The notes below the pieces were generated by a model. It did not search any database. It worked only from the letters and a program-made list of their open reading frames with translations, and was not told the origin of the DNA. The translations under genes and the position numbers were made by a program. From contig NC_049981.1 of assembly GCF_000003815.2 (NCBI RefSeq), positions 28,982,917-29,032,668 of the forward strand: a stretch of 49,752 nt of DNA, given 5' to 3'. Source of the stretch: Branchiostoma floridae. Lineage: Eukaryota > Chordata > Leptocardii > Amphioxiformes > Branchiostomatidae. The first letter of the stretch is position 1. The number at the start of each line of letters is the position of its first letter. Below, one piece after another: positions 21,450 through 34,200 of this stretch.

Positions 21450-21840
21450 AGTATATCATGTACGTGGTTACTGTACATGTGCACACACATTTTCACGTCC
21501 TGATCACTCAGAATCGCTAGGAATAGAGCCTTAGGGGAAACATCTCTTTCCACGGATGATAAGACGACTTGACAATGGTTCGACCGTAAAATAATGCGTG
21601 AAAATTATAGCGACGCAACCCGGTGCAGATAGAGTGGATCGATTCAATCAAATAGCCAGGAATACGCATCAGTAATTAACTTCAATACTTCAGTATACGG
21701 CGATCTAGGCGCCAATAAATGTATGCGCAAAAATAACACAATTACATGTATGTTGTGGGTACACAGGAATGTGTCTCGGACTGAAAGACACGAGGCAAAT
21801 TGAGCAAAATGCCTTCAACGCAGCATATAGAATTCCTTAC

Positions 21841-21960
21841 CTGCCATCCGTCGCCATGTTGCTTGGAGCAGTCCATTACAGCATAGAGATCTATTTTTAT
21901 TCTAGCACTTTTAGCTCCATCTTAGAAGGGAATCTGTCGGATACATGCCTGAAGAAATTA
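21841..21960 (-). other. MICU1: Probable MICU1 non-coding first exon (5' UTR)
   Basis: A strong donor (GGCAG followed by GTAAGG) at 21841/21840 on the minus strand is preceded by CAACATGGCGACGG, a YY1-like start-site motif. The next acceptor in this orientation that leads to the MICU1 start codon is at 18215-18214. Joined, the exon supplies an ATG at 21857 whose nine-codon frame (MATDGSETP) stops 2 nt before the main ATG. The 5' limit is not visible; the end given is only nominal. Confidence 0.55.
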
Positions 21961-22123
21961 TTGTAACACCATAATTGTTGAGATTTTGTCTAGTCTTTGG
22001 CAGTTAAAGTGGTATGTTTGTATGTTTTGTTATCTAAAATAAAGCTTTCCCCCACCCCGAGTGCAGTGACCCATAGGCGGACCCGCCCTCCCTCCAACAG
22101 AACATAGAAACGCCCATGAAAAG
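21858..22123. promoter_or_regulatory. Putative bidirectional MICU1/MCU promoter
   Basis: Only 266 bp separate the ATG in the putative MICU1 first exon from the MCU ATG. The MCU-proximal half is GC-rich and includes CCCGCCC (an Sp1-type GC box, 22082-22088). Both flanking ATGs sit in ATGGCG motifs of the YY1 type (AAGATGGCGG on the MCU side). No good TATA box is visible on either side, as expected for a housekeeping divergent promoter. Start sites are not determined. Confidence 0.6.
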
Positions 22124-22213
22124 ATGGCGGGCTGTCGAGTGGCGAGCCGGATCCCTCGATTCTTTCATCCCAACTTTTCCACCGCTTTTCCAACAACAGC
22201 AGCAAAACACAAG
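22124..22213 (+). CDS. MCU: MCU exon 1: start codon and targeting presequence
   Basis: 30 codons beginning MAGCRVASRIPRFFHPNF: Arg-rich, no acidic residues, a good mitochondrial presequence. The ATG has A at -3 and G at +4. It ends CACAAG before GTACGT, phase 0. An earlier ATG at 22116 has a poor context (C at -3) and reads another frame, so 22124 is preferred. Confidence 0.85.
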
Positions 22214-25200
22214 GTACGTTTACATAGCTACACGCTTGCCGAAAGATTGCCGTGCCAATAGGTTGGCGGAGATTAGCTCGGGGGTATTTCCGAGGGGAAG
22301 TTGTCGGCTGCATTGGCGATGAGGGGCAACTGGGCCCCCCTTTACCCAAGCCAAAGCCATCGAGGCGTATGAGGGGAACACCGGACTGCGGACCGGCTTA
22401 GTAAATCCTCCCGTACCCCAGCCGCGATAGTCGATCAAATAAACACTCACATCGTCCATATTATGTGGCGATTAGCTTATCTTGATTGGTTAGGTATCCC
22501 GTATTTATCTGAGAAAGCGGCGCAGAGGGGAGGAGGTTTTTGATGAGGTTATCCCGGATTAGAATTTGTGCCAGTCTTTCCCCTAGTGTCAAGTGGGAGG
22601 GGGGCGCCTCAAAAATAAATATATTACTCCTTTGATATGAGATGTGAAGGGCCGGTTTCGTTCGTTGGTTGATATGACAATTTATTTGGATTGAAAGGTC
22701 GTATATTTGATGCATTCCAACTTGAATATATACTGATTGAGGATTGGTCAAGTGTACGATCAGATTATGTGGTCACATTTCCTATACCTGTGTGTTATAA
22801 TAAAGTGAGTGATGAGTTTGTCAATAGCTCAATAACCCCCTTGTGTGCATAGCAGTCCCCTGGGGATAAAATCGTTAGCACCTCAGTGTCAAACGATGAT
22901 CTCTCACTGTGAAACCTATGGCTTTGGTGCAATGCTATGGGAATACAACTGCGATTTCAGGTGCACAAAAACAAGCATTTTGTTCAGTGGCTTTGATGTG
23001 GTCATAGAATAGGGCCTAGGGGACACTTCGCCAATTACTGTATTTATCTTGCAACAATATGGGTATTATGTAATACTAGATAGAAGATGGGCATGGCTTG
23101 ATTATGTGAAAATAGGGGTTGCCCCACTATGAAAAAAAGTGTGATACTATTTTATGCAAATTTTACATACTAGTAGTTTTTTTTACACACTTTTTTCATA
23201 GCGCAACACTTTTTCTGCAATGTGTGGATACAATCACAGTAATTGAAGGGCTCCCGTTGACTAAGGGCAGTTGCCATGTTCTAAGTACTTCTACCATATT
23301 CAAAGAGTAGTCTTGTCTCTTGCAAATTGTCTTGCAACTGTGATAAATCATCATCAGGTAATGGCCATTAACTGGTAGTGCAGAATATCATTTCATTGAA
23401 TATTGATTGTGCTTTTTAGCTACAAGAAGGAACTAACATTCACTCCAGCATTTCGGCTGTTTTCTGTGTTTTAACTGTTGATACGGCTTTGTATCCTGTA
23501 TTTCAGAGTATGTATTTCCATTTTTTATTGTAGTTCACCCAAGATATGTTAAAGTTTCATGTTCAAGTTCATCTAAAAGTGATGTTTGTTGTGATAAACT
23601 GATAAAATTGCTGCATGTTGTTCCCTCTTTGCCCATGGAACAGCATATATGATGCATTTAAATCATATACATGTACCATCATTGCAACTAATGTGAATCT
23701 AGATGTTTTTTCAGCACTAAGGACATTTCCAATGATCTTTGGGTTGGTCAGTATTCCAAATAATGCAACACATTCCTCGCTGAGCCAAATTGCACCGTTA
23801 ACAAAGTATCGATAATCCGCTTAGCACAAATAATTGATCATAGGAAGCAGTTTAGTCCAATGAGGCTCTGCAGTTTGAGTAAAGGTGATTGATTAATTGA
23901 TTGATCATCTTGATAAGCTATTTTTTTCTGTATAGTTCAGATCTCCATAATGGTTAGCTGAAAGCAGCTTCCAGTTCCATCTTATTCTTAACACTAAACC
24001 CCTCCCCTATTGAAGAGATTCAATAGAAAAGAACCACAATTAAGAAGAAAAGATGCAACATTAAATAGAGTAAGAAGATATAGCAGGCTTCCCAAGCAGG
24101 CATCTGATTTGACAATGTCTTTGACGAAGGAATCAAGTAAGTGGTAAAACGTTAACGGAGAGAAATTAGAATTTTACCATGTTGCCTCCTTTCACCTGAA
24201 TGCTGGTAATGGCATCAGCTCTTAGGCTACATGATCAGTGTATCATCACGGAGAGAAATTAGAATTTAGTGGGGCAGATAACATCAAATTTTGGAGGAAT
24301 CTTTCACTTTGTGATACAAGCACCAAACTTGGTACAGATACTCATTGGACTTTACTGTTTTGAAAAAGTACGCGGGCCACTTGATTTGACTTTCGGCGCC
24401 CCCTAGCGGCGCGTTTTGGTACTGCAGCAGACCTTCCGGGCTTTGTATCTCCTGTTCTAAACATGCTACAGTCATGATTTTTATGTGGTAGAAAGCTGGT
24501 AGGGTAAGGAACAAGTGACGTAAGTTTGGTTTCCCTAGCGGCTTGTGTTGGAACTACAGCGGCGTTTTTTTGCCGCTGCCGAATTGCCCTAGGGGCGCTT
24601 TTTGGTACTGTAGCAGACCTTCCGGACTTTGTATCTCCTGTTCTAGACATGCTACAGTCATGATTTTTATGTGGTAGGAAGCTGTTGGAGTAAGGACGAA
24701 GTGATGTAAGTTTGGTCTCCCTAGCAGCTTGCGTTGGAACTGCAGCAACGTTTTTTTGCCGCTGACGAATGTGAAGCGGAACAACTCCGGACGTTTGAAA
24801 TGTCCAAAAGTAGGTTCTTGACTATGGGAAAGCTAAATGTTCAACTCTAATTGTGATACAAGCGCCAAACTTAGTACAAATACTCATGTGATACTACTCT
24901 TTTGAAAAAGTACGCGGGCCACTTGATTTGACTTTTGGCGCCCCCTAGGGGCGCTTTTTGTACTACCATGAGGCTCGGAGAACTACAGAACNNNNNNNNN
25001 NNNNNNNNNNNNNNNNNNNNNNNNNNNNNNNNNNNNNNNNNNNNNNNNNNNNNNNNNNNNNNNNNNNNNNNNNNNNNNNNNNNNNNNNNNNGTGCAGTTT
25101 CTTTATGATGACCATCGGTTCTAGTAGCACCTGATATATAGCATTATCTAGAGATCACTTCAGTCCAAAATACCAAATCTCGATGTACAAAGTACTGTAC

Positions 25201-28200
25201 CTAATATATATAGATTCACACTAAGTATATAACTTTACTTATTTGTGACTAAACACGAGTAAATCCTACCGCAAAATAGAAAATTTGGCACCGAAAAATA
25301 ATGTGGTGTTGAAATCAGTGCCATCTTGGATAAGAGATCCTCTTGTGAGACTTAGATCACAGGCTAGTTTTGTTCTGATTGAAACCTTGAATAAACAATT
25401 GTCAAGTTATTAACAGTTCATTATTGTTTGTCATTATTGTTACTTTGTCATGTCTGAACCCAGAGGATCTTGGTCACGGAGAGAAATTAGAATTTAGTGG
25501 GGCAGATAACATCAAATTTTGGAGGAATCTTTCACTTTGTGATACAAGCACCAAACTTGGTACAGATACTCATTGGACTTTACTGTTTTGAAAAAGTACG
25601 CGGGCCACTTGATTTGACTTTCGGCGCCCCCTAGCGGCGCGTTTTGGTACTGCAGCAGACCTTCCGGGCTTTGTATCTCCTGTTCTAAACATGCTACAGT
25701 CATGATTTTTATGTGGTAGAAAGCTGGTAGGGTAAGGAACAAGTGACGTAAGTTTGGTTTCCCTAGCGGCTTGTGTTGGAACTACAGCGGCGTTTTTTTG
25801 CCGCTGCCGAATTGCCCTAGGGGCGCTTTTTGGTACTGTAGCAGACCTTCCGGACTTTGTATCTCCTGTTCTAGACATGCTACAGTCATGATTTTTATGT
25901 GGTAGGAAGCTGTTGGAGTAAGGACGAAGTGATGTAAGTTTGGTCTCCCTAGCAGCTTGCGTTGGAACTGCAGCAACGTTTTTTTGCCGCTGACGAATGT
26001 GAAGCGGAACAACTCCGGACGTTTGAAATGTCCAAAAGTAGGTTCTTGACTATGGGAAAGCTAAATGTTCAACTCTAATTGTGATACAAGCGCCAAACTT
26101 AGTACAAATACTCATGTGATACTACTCTTTTGAAAAAGTACGCGGGCCACTTGATTTGACTTTTGGCGCCCCCTAGGGGCGCTTTTTGGTACTGCAGCAG
26201 ACCTTCCGGGCTTTGTATCTCCTGTTTTAAACATGCTACAGTCATGATAAAATATTTCGTCACAATATGTCCTAGTTTGTCTATAATTCTCACCATCTGT
26301 TGCTCACAAAAGTATTTAAAAAAAGCTCCTTAGAAGGTTGAGAGGTGACCATTTAGCTTTCCCATAGTCAAAAACCCACTTTTAGACATTTTAAACGTCC
26401 GAAGTTGTTCCGCTTCGAATTCGGCAGCGGCGAAAACGCCCCTGTAGTTCCAACGCAAGTTCCTAGGGAGACCAAACTTACGTCACTTCTTCCTTGCACC
26501 AACAGCTTTCCACCACATAAAAGTCATGACTGCAGCATGTTTCGAACAGGAGATACAAAGCCCGGAAGGTCTTCTGCAGTACCAACAAGAGTTCGTAGAC
26601 CTCAGGCCTGCATGAAATGTATTGGGTTTCTGTAGACCTATTGTGTATTTTTGCCTTTTTGTCTGTGGTACGTGGTTGGAAAAATGAGCTTTTTACCCTG
26701 TTGGTTGTGCACCATGCAAAAGTCTGAAATTCCATTTTCTGAATTTGTAAGTTTGGACATGGATGAACATTACTTATTTTGGATTTCTTAAGTATGTAAC
26801 CAACCACAGTACCTTGAAGTTGTTGAGACGCAACCTTTTTTTTGTCTCAGATGGCCCATGTACATGTAGTTACTCTGTCACATGATATATTCAGTACTAA
26901 TATCTTCCTATTTCAATGTACTGACCTAATGCAGCTGCTAAATCTCCTTGGTTTGTGTTCTTCCAATGATATTCATTAAAGATTTATTTCTGGGGTGTTA
27001 TTCACTTGACATCGGAAGGTTACTTGCATAATTTGTCCAATGATACTTTTATAGTAGTTCCATAGACATTAGACAATATGAATAGTGCTGGCCCCCATGA
27101 TGCAGCAGCAACAGTTAGTCCCCAGGGTGGTATGATATTTTCATTCAATCCATCCAACCCAAATCTAAATCTCCTGTAGTACCTAAGCCAAATTTAACAG
27201 CATAATTACCTCCATGAAATGTCATGGAATAGAGGTTATATTTTCTGTTATGTGTCTCTGTCTGTGTAGACGATTACTCAAGAACGGCTGGATGGATTGG
27301 TTTCATACTTGTTGTGTTGGTGGGGTGTGATGAAATCTCGAATCGATGAGATTTTGGGCGCCGTATCTGTCGTTATAATCGATGTAATAATATCAGAAAT
27401 CACCCCTATATCTGCGATATATTGGAACAGGCATCGTGCTTTAAGTGTTTGTTAATGGGCTCAGCTCCAAGCAGATGGTGAGGTGATTTGTATGAGGGAA
27501 ACATTTGTAATGTTTGGGGAACCCCGAGGTTTTTTGAAGATGATAATTAGTTTTATTTATGTCTGCTTAGGATATCATGGAGATGTGAAGCATAGCATAA
27601 GTATAATTGTAAGAAGTTGAGGTACATTTAACGGTAATGCATAACAGGTATGGATGTCTCACATACTGTACTGCTGATTTGAGTGACATGGTGATTAAAA
27701 TGCCATTAGGTCCTCTCATCTGGGTTGGGTTTCAGAAGTTTTATGGGCGATACAGATGTTCTGATTTTGTTACGATAAGGGACAGTTGTTAGTTGTCTCT
27801 TTCTAGCCAATGGTACTTGTTTTTTAGCAGACGCGGTTGGCGCCAAGTATTCATCTTACAGTTGGTGTAGGGCTGTCAGAGGAAAGTGTGCATCTCGTTT
27901 TTGTACCGTGTGAACAGCTGATGTTATGACATATTGTTGGAAAATCAAATCAGCATCTGACTAAAGTTGGCCACATCCCTTCTTCTTTCTGAGTTTCCCA
28001 ACTTCCTCCCACCACACCGCTCTGAGGCACATAGTCGAACCTCAATAATGCTGACAACCTTAGACAGTTTAAATGCCAAACATCAAGCTTAAGGAACACC
28101 ACGCTACCATATGCCGTCGACCTCTTAAACGCACAATTAAGTGTCACATTTTAATAATTACTAATCAGATGGACATCCTCTGTGTCATTAAATAAATACA

Positions 28201-31200
28201 CCACTACTTTCCCATAACATTTATAACCATAACTCTCAAATACAACCGACTATAAACATACATACCATCCACAAAAAAGCAATAAATATTTCATGGAGGT
28301 ATGAGGTCCCCGAACTCTAGTTTACTATGAAAAATGTCCTTGTCAATCCCATTTATAGATGGCAAGCTGCTGGCAATGGAAGCTTTGAAAACTTCAGAAG
28401 CTGTTGTAGTCAGAGCAACACCCAGCAAACATCCCCCCAAACCAATGAGCAGTTGCTTAGAAGGGGAATTTCATCATATATTTGCCGCGACAAAATGCAA
28501 CAAACGATACTGAATTTAAAACAGAACCAAGCTAAGCCTCCACCACTTAACCCTGCCTGTACTATAGATTAAGCAGGCCTAAAAACCAAGCGAATATGAC
28601 TAGCCCAAAACTACAAATTACCTGTATACAGTATGGAATTGGAAATGGCATTACCAAAGAAACAAAAAGAAACACAGGACAAATCATACACATACCTTTC
28701 TCTTATGCCCACGCTCTATACAGTTCTCCTCCACATTAGAAAATTGCATCTTCTTCTGTTTAAGTTCAAGTTCAACCATGATTGCCAACAGGGTAAATGA
28801 ACTTGTACCAGAACTTTAAACTCAGTACTATACAGCTCTAGAAACACCACAAAGAGTAATAAGCAAACTCCAATTATACCTGACCAACAGATAATCTGGT
28901 ACACTCCCGTCATCTGGCACACCGTAAGACAGGGGATACAAAGTAACCTGATACATTGAAGGTTGCCCCAGGCCAGATGATGGTTCTACACCCAACCGTA
29001 ATCTGTTTTCAGAACCAAGCAGATATTGGGAGGATGCCCCAACCACACCAAAACAGGGTCAACCTATACAGTATCAAGTTCAAGCACTAGGAGGCCCAAA
29101 ATCAAACCTCACCACCAGGACACCACCAACAACTCACGTACCAAATAGCAACACAATGGCACCTTGCGTTCCGGAGATACAGCGCACGCCCCGTGACCGC
29201 ACAAAAGGTAACCTAAAATGTCAAGTTCAAGCACCAAGGGCGCCAAAATCAAAATTGAGAATTATTCAGCCACCGCCGACACATGTGCCAAATATCATCG
29301 CGCCCGCACCAACCGTTCAGAAGATATAACTCCGGAAATACCCCTCCCGGACACAAAATTCGACCTGCCGCGTCAAGTTCAAACGCGACAAGGCCCAAAG
29401 TCAATCCTAGGCAACAGGCAACAACTTCCCACCCATGCACCAAAAATCGTCGCAATGGTGCGTATCGTTCCGGACACACAGCGCCAAAAGTGCCCCCAAA
29501 ACACCAAAAATGCCACCTGCAATGTCAAGTTCAAGCGCCAGGAGGCCCAAAATCAAACCTGAGTGTCAGGCCACCACCCCCAACCCACGTACCAAAAATC
29601 GTCGTGCTCGCACCATCCTTTCTCGAGATACAGCGCCCTAAATCCCCAGCTTCCAAATTTTCCCACGCCCGTGAAAACCATACCTGCATACATGCAGGTA
29701 AAAAGCGCCCTTAGGAGCAATTTGGCAGCGGCAAAAAACGCCGCTGCAGTTCCAACGCAAGCTGCTAGGGAAACCAAACTTACATCACTTCGTCCTTACG
29801 CTAACAGCTTTATACCACATAAAAATCATGACTGTAGCTTGTTTCAAACAGGAGATACAAAGCCCGAAAAGTCTACTGCAGTACCAAAAAGCGCCCCTAG
29901 GGCAATTCGGCAGCGGCAAAAAAAAAACGCAGCTGTAGTTCCAACGCAAGCAGCTAGGGAAACCAAACTTACGTCACTTCTTCCTTACCCTACCAGCTTT
30001 CTACCACAGAACAATCATGACTGTAGCATGTTTAGAACAGGAGATACAAAGCCCGGAAGGTCTGCTGCAGTACCAAAAGGCGCCGCTAGGGGGCACCAAA
30101 AGTCAAATAAAGTGGCCCGCGTACTTTTTCAAAACAGTAAAGTCTAATGAGTATCTGTACTAAGTTTGGTGCTTGTATCACAATTGTAGTTGAACATTTA
30201 GCTGTCCCATACCTTTAGACATTTTAAACATTCGGAGTTGTTCCGCTTCAAATTCGGCAGCGGCAAAAAAAACGCCCCTGCAGTTCCAACGCAAGCTGCT
30301 AGGGAGACAAAACTTACGTCACTTCATCCTTACTACAACAGCTTTCTACCACATAAAAATTATGACTGTAGCATGTCTAGAACAGGAGATACAAAGTCCG
30401 GAAGGTCTGCTGCAGTACCAAAAAGCGCCCCTAGGGCAATTCGGCAGCGGCAAAAAAATGCCTCTGTAGTTCCAACGCAAGCCGCTAAGGAAACTAAACT
30501 TACGTCACTTGTTCCTTACCCTACCAGCTTTCTACCACATAAAAATCATGACTGTAGCATGTTTAGAACAGGAGATACAAAGCCCGGAAGGTCTGCTGCA
30601 GTACCAAAACGCGCCGCTAGGGGGCGCCAAAAGTCAAATCAAATGGCCCGCGTACTTTTTCAAAACAGTAAAGTCTAATGAGTATCTGTACCAAGTTTGG
30701 TGCTTGTATCACAAAGTGAAAGATTTTTTCAGTTATCTGCCCCACTAATTGTACCATGTTGCCTCTGATGAATGCTGGCAATGTATAACACCTTTACGCC
30801 GCATTGTGCAAGTATCCCAAAATCACTCAAGGCTTTATAAACCACCCCTAAGGCATGTGCAGAGATAGTACTCTTGACTTTCTCATTTCCCTATCTGTTA
30901 TTTCAATGGTAGAAATGTCGCCACTCTAGTCTAAGCCAGCCAAGAGCAATATTAACAGTAGAGTTGATTTTAGCTGGATTTTGTAGGTAATTATCACTGA
31001 TAATATCAATGTACATTCCTGTAAATTGTATCATTAAATTTTGTACATGTAAAATGTATTTGCAACTTCAGTTCAAAGAGCATTAAATGACGTCTTCATA
31101 CTTATTTTTTCATTTATTTGTTTGTTTGTTTGGCTGTACAATCAGGCAAGATTACCTAACTAGCCGTTGGCTATCCAAAACATTTGGCAAAGAAAATTGT

Positions 31201-34200
31201 TGTTGTGTAATTGTTCCTCAGTTCATACATAAGGATAGATATTGAATAAATGTTGTATTGGGTAAACATATACGATGTTGGACTTTGGTGTCTTTAGTAT
31301 TCCAGTTGCAAACATTCTCCTAACTTGTAAACTGAGACAGCAGGTACTATAAGTGGCAGTTTAAATAGAAGCAGATAATGTAGTAATGTCCTTACCATAT
31401 CAAGGCAGCAGCACAGCATTAACTAAAGCACAGCACATCTTTACTAGTATGGTTGTGGCGGTAAGGTTGCAGAACTGGAACTGAAAAGTAAATGCCATTT
31501 TATGTTTGCATGGCTGTAATTTTACAGTTGGGAGAAAATGGAGTGTTGGTAGTGGTTTTAAGTTAGCAATGGAACAATTGAATGAGGTAGGTAGGAAGAA
31601 GACAGAGCAAGGTTTTAAATAATTAATGGTGATTTTAAGTCTGGTGAAGAAGTCAAGGAGAAAACCGCAAACATCAAACCACTGCAAAACATTTTATCAT
31701 TTACAATGATATGTTTGCTTACAATTTCCAATACAAACGATGTTCTCCATCCCCACCCTTGTGTACACAATTTGTTTTCTGACATGGCAAATTTCAGTTA
31801 GGAAAATTGCAAAAGTTGTCTTTTTTTGCTTTCTCTATGTATTAAGTTATTGGTATGTTTTTATGTGTTGTCCCTTCATGCACTACAACTCTACTGTATG
31901 TCTATGAAATAATGTTGTAACAGACAGTAATGCTGCTATGTTCATAACTAATGATATTCATTTCCAAAAATTGCCATCTTCCATTGAAAAGAAAGTTCCT
32001 TTTTCAAATCAGCCATGCGAAAAACAGAATTGTTATGTGTGCCTAATCATATGCTGTGGCTGAGACTTTTGTATCATGAAATTACGTCAAGAGTATTTAA
32101 TCAGCAACATGAAAATTTGATATAGCGACAGAAGAATCGATATTGCCTGATTGATAATACATGCCCATATGGTGGGTGCGCAACTTCCGGCAATAATTTT
32201 GAGGTGTTATTCCACTCGTGCAAAGAGGAATTTTGCAGCATTGCTATATTGAATAGAAGCTTCATCATCAAGTTCATGTATATTTCTTTTATTTCAAGGA
32301 GGTAGACATAGGACATGTGCTGCATTATTTTGCATCTTAGGATATTACTGCATGTTGGAAAAGCTGGTATAATTATTACATAGATATAGACTTTCTTAGA
32401 AGGTATGATTGTATTTGTGACTTTTTGTGCATTCTTTAAAGGTATAAGTTATAACTGTCACACATGTACATGTTTAGTAGGTTGTACACATGTACCTTGT
32501 TCCAGTCCAATTTTATCGTTACAAATTGCTGCAGACCTATCCTACCACTTGTACCCCTCTCTGACTTATCATTGATCAGTGATGGATTCCATTTTTGCAA
32601 GCTAGGTACTGCAGGCAGATTGTATGTATGGTGTCCAATTCCCAAGGAAGCAATTCCCTTAGATCACGAGCTTAGGGCTGTGGCACTTTATCATCCACCA
32701 CAAGCTGACCCACACTAATCTCACTTGACAATACAGTAAACCAAAAACAGCCTCCGTGCTGGGATTGAATTACTGGGCCCACCACACTTCTCATTCCGCA
32801 CAATACAGTGTAATAACTATCATCTTGACTTAGTCAGACGCTCAAGCAAGATGGGTCGGGACAATTTCAGGTAGCCTTTGTTGCCGTGTTTTTCAGTTAA
32901 AGCTAAGTCTGTAAAGTGTAGTTACAGTGTAACTCAGTCGGTCGTCGGTGCATAATGGATATTCTGTCTCTAGTAGTAGGAAATTATTCCAGTTAAATTA
33001 TTGATGTTGGAATCTGGTTGGAATATAATGTCCATACTCCCAGGAGGCCCCAGGACGGTTTGGGTTCCCTCTGCCCGATGTGATGATGTTTTTAAGGGAC
33101 TCAAAAACTCGGTAAAGTAGACGTCCCAAGGATTAGATGATCCTGAAAGCATGTGAATCGATGCACTGAAAGTTTAATGACTAGTAGATACTGTAGGTTT
33201 GAGTATCGACATGACAGGTGACTGAGGTGAGTCACATATGTATTGAGCTTCTGAGGCATAGTGGACTTCTCTGGGTCTAGATTGAACCCTTGTGATGAGA
33301 TGGTAGTACTCAATATTTCATCTGAAAACGTCCCCCTAATGTTGGGTAATGCCATTCCTTGGCCTTTGAGCACAGATGTGCAGCTATATGTAGGCTTACT
33401 CTATGGACGTTGCACAATGTCTAGGTAAATTGCCTGGCCCCTATTGAGGTAAAGCACAAAACTTTCTATGGCTGGAAGTGCTTGGTTTGCTATAGCTTGC
33501 CAACTTGGAAGTAGTGGCAAGTTACTTGCATTTATCCAGAGCAAATTGATGAAAGCCTCTACTCTTAAATGGATATCAGTGACACTGATATGATAGGACA
33601 GTAAACTTGCTACCCTGGTCGCCAGAGAACAGGGCAATGACCCTAATTGACGCAGGCGCAGAAGGCCCAAAACGAGTCCATACAGTATTTTAGCCTATTT
33701 TCGACTTTTAGCAGGAAAATGTAAGTACATTTCATATTGGTGAGACAGTGTAGGTTGCAGATGTTCAGATTCGGCCAAAAAACTAGGTTTTGGTCCGTCT
33801 TTTCGGCCTGTGCTGACCCCTAATTTGAAGTGCTGAGTCCCAAAAATGACGTCATGAAAAAGCAAGATGGCGGCAGGTTTGACCGCTGGAATAGTTGCAC
33901 TGGTCAGAAAGATAAGACTTTTGGAGACTTGAGATAGCGGGCTGCTGTGTGGGGTGAGTTCTTATGACCTGGAATGTTCACGGATGAGATTATGACACCC
34001 TGAACTTGCTAACTTTTACATTATCGCCTATGCTTAGTGTGCAGATTTGTATTAGTGGTAACTGCTCAACAGTGCTCAGCAGCTCGAGTCTTTCCCAAGC
34101 CCCTAGCAACATGCCCCATAAATCGAATTAGCAGGCCCCGGTTTTATGCCGCCGGCATAACTCCTTTGGCCGGCAAGCACTGTACTCTGATAACCAGTGT

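Larger units (their letters stand above)
18214..21840 (-). other. MICU1 5' UTR intron
   Basis: Spliced out if the first exon is at 21841. Contains the GGCCACACC MITE, the composite SINE, the TRIM-like element and the palindrome. No other coding signal seen. Confidence 0.55.
24268..30746. mobile_element. Foldback-like element with long, internally repetitive inverted arms
   Basis: Ends AGTGGGGCAGATAAC on the left and GTTATCTGCCCCACT on the right, flanked by near-identical AATTT/AATTG. Left arm segments (24268-24991, 25496-26250) and right arm (about 29706-30746) are inverted copies; a shorter inverted piece lies at 26342-26605. The arms consist of tandem units of about 187 bp, each with CGGCAGCGGCAAAAA, a CTACCACATAAAAATCATGA segment and a GGAGATACAAAGCCCGGAAG segment. 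Apparent 60-190 residue frames here are the same repeats read through, not genes. The left arm is duplicated around an assembly gap. Confidence 0.6.

Noticed and set aside
22116-22322. Frame starting MKRWRAVEWRAGS as the MCU N-terminus
   Set aside because: Poor start context, stops in exon 2, and only the +8 ATG joins exon 2 in the MCU frame.
24284-30748. Many 76-194 codon frames (TGDTKPGRSAAVPK..., AARETKLTSL...)
   Set aside because: They repeat with the ~187-bp arm units in several frames and both strands, showing no codon constraint; repeat-derived.
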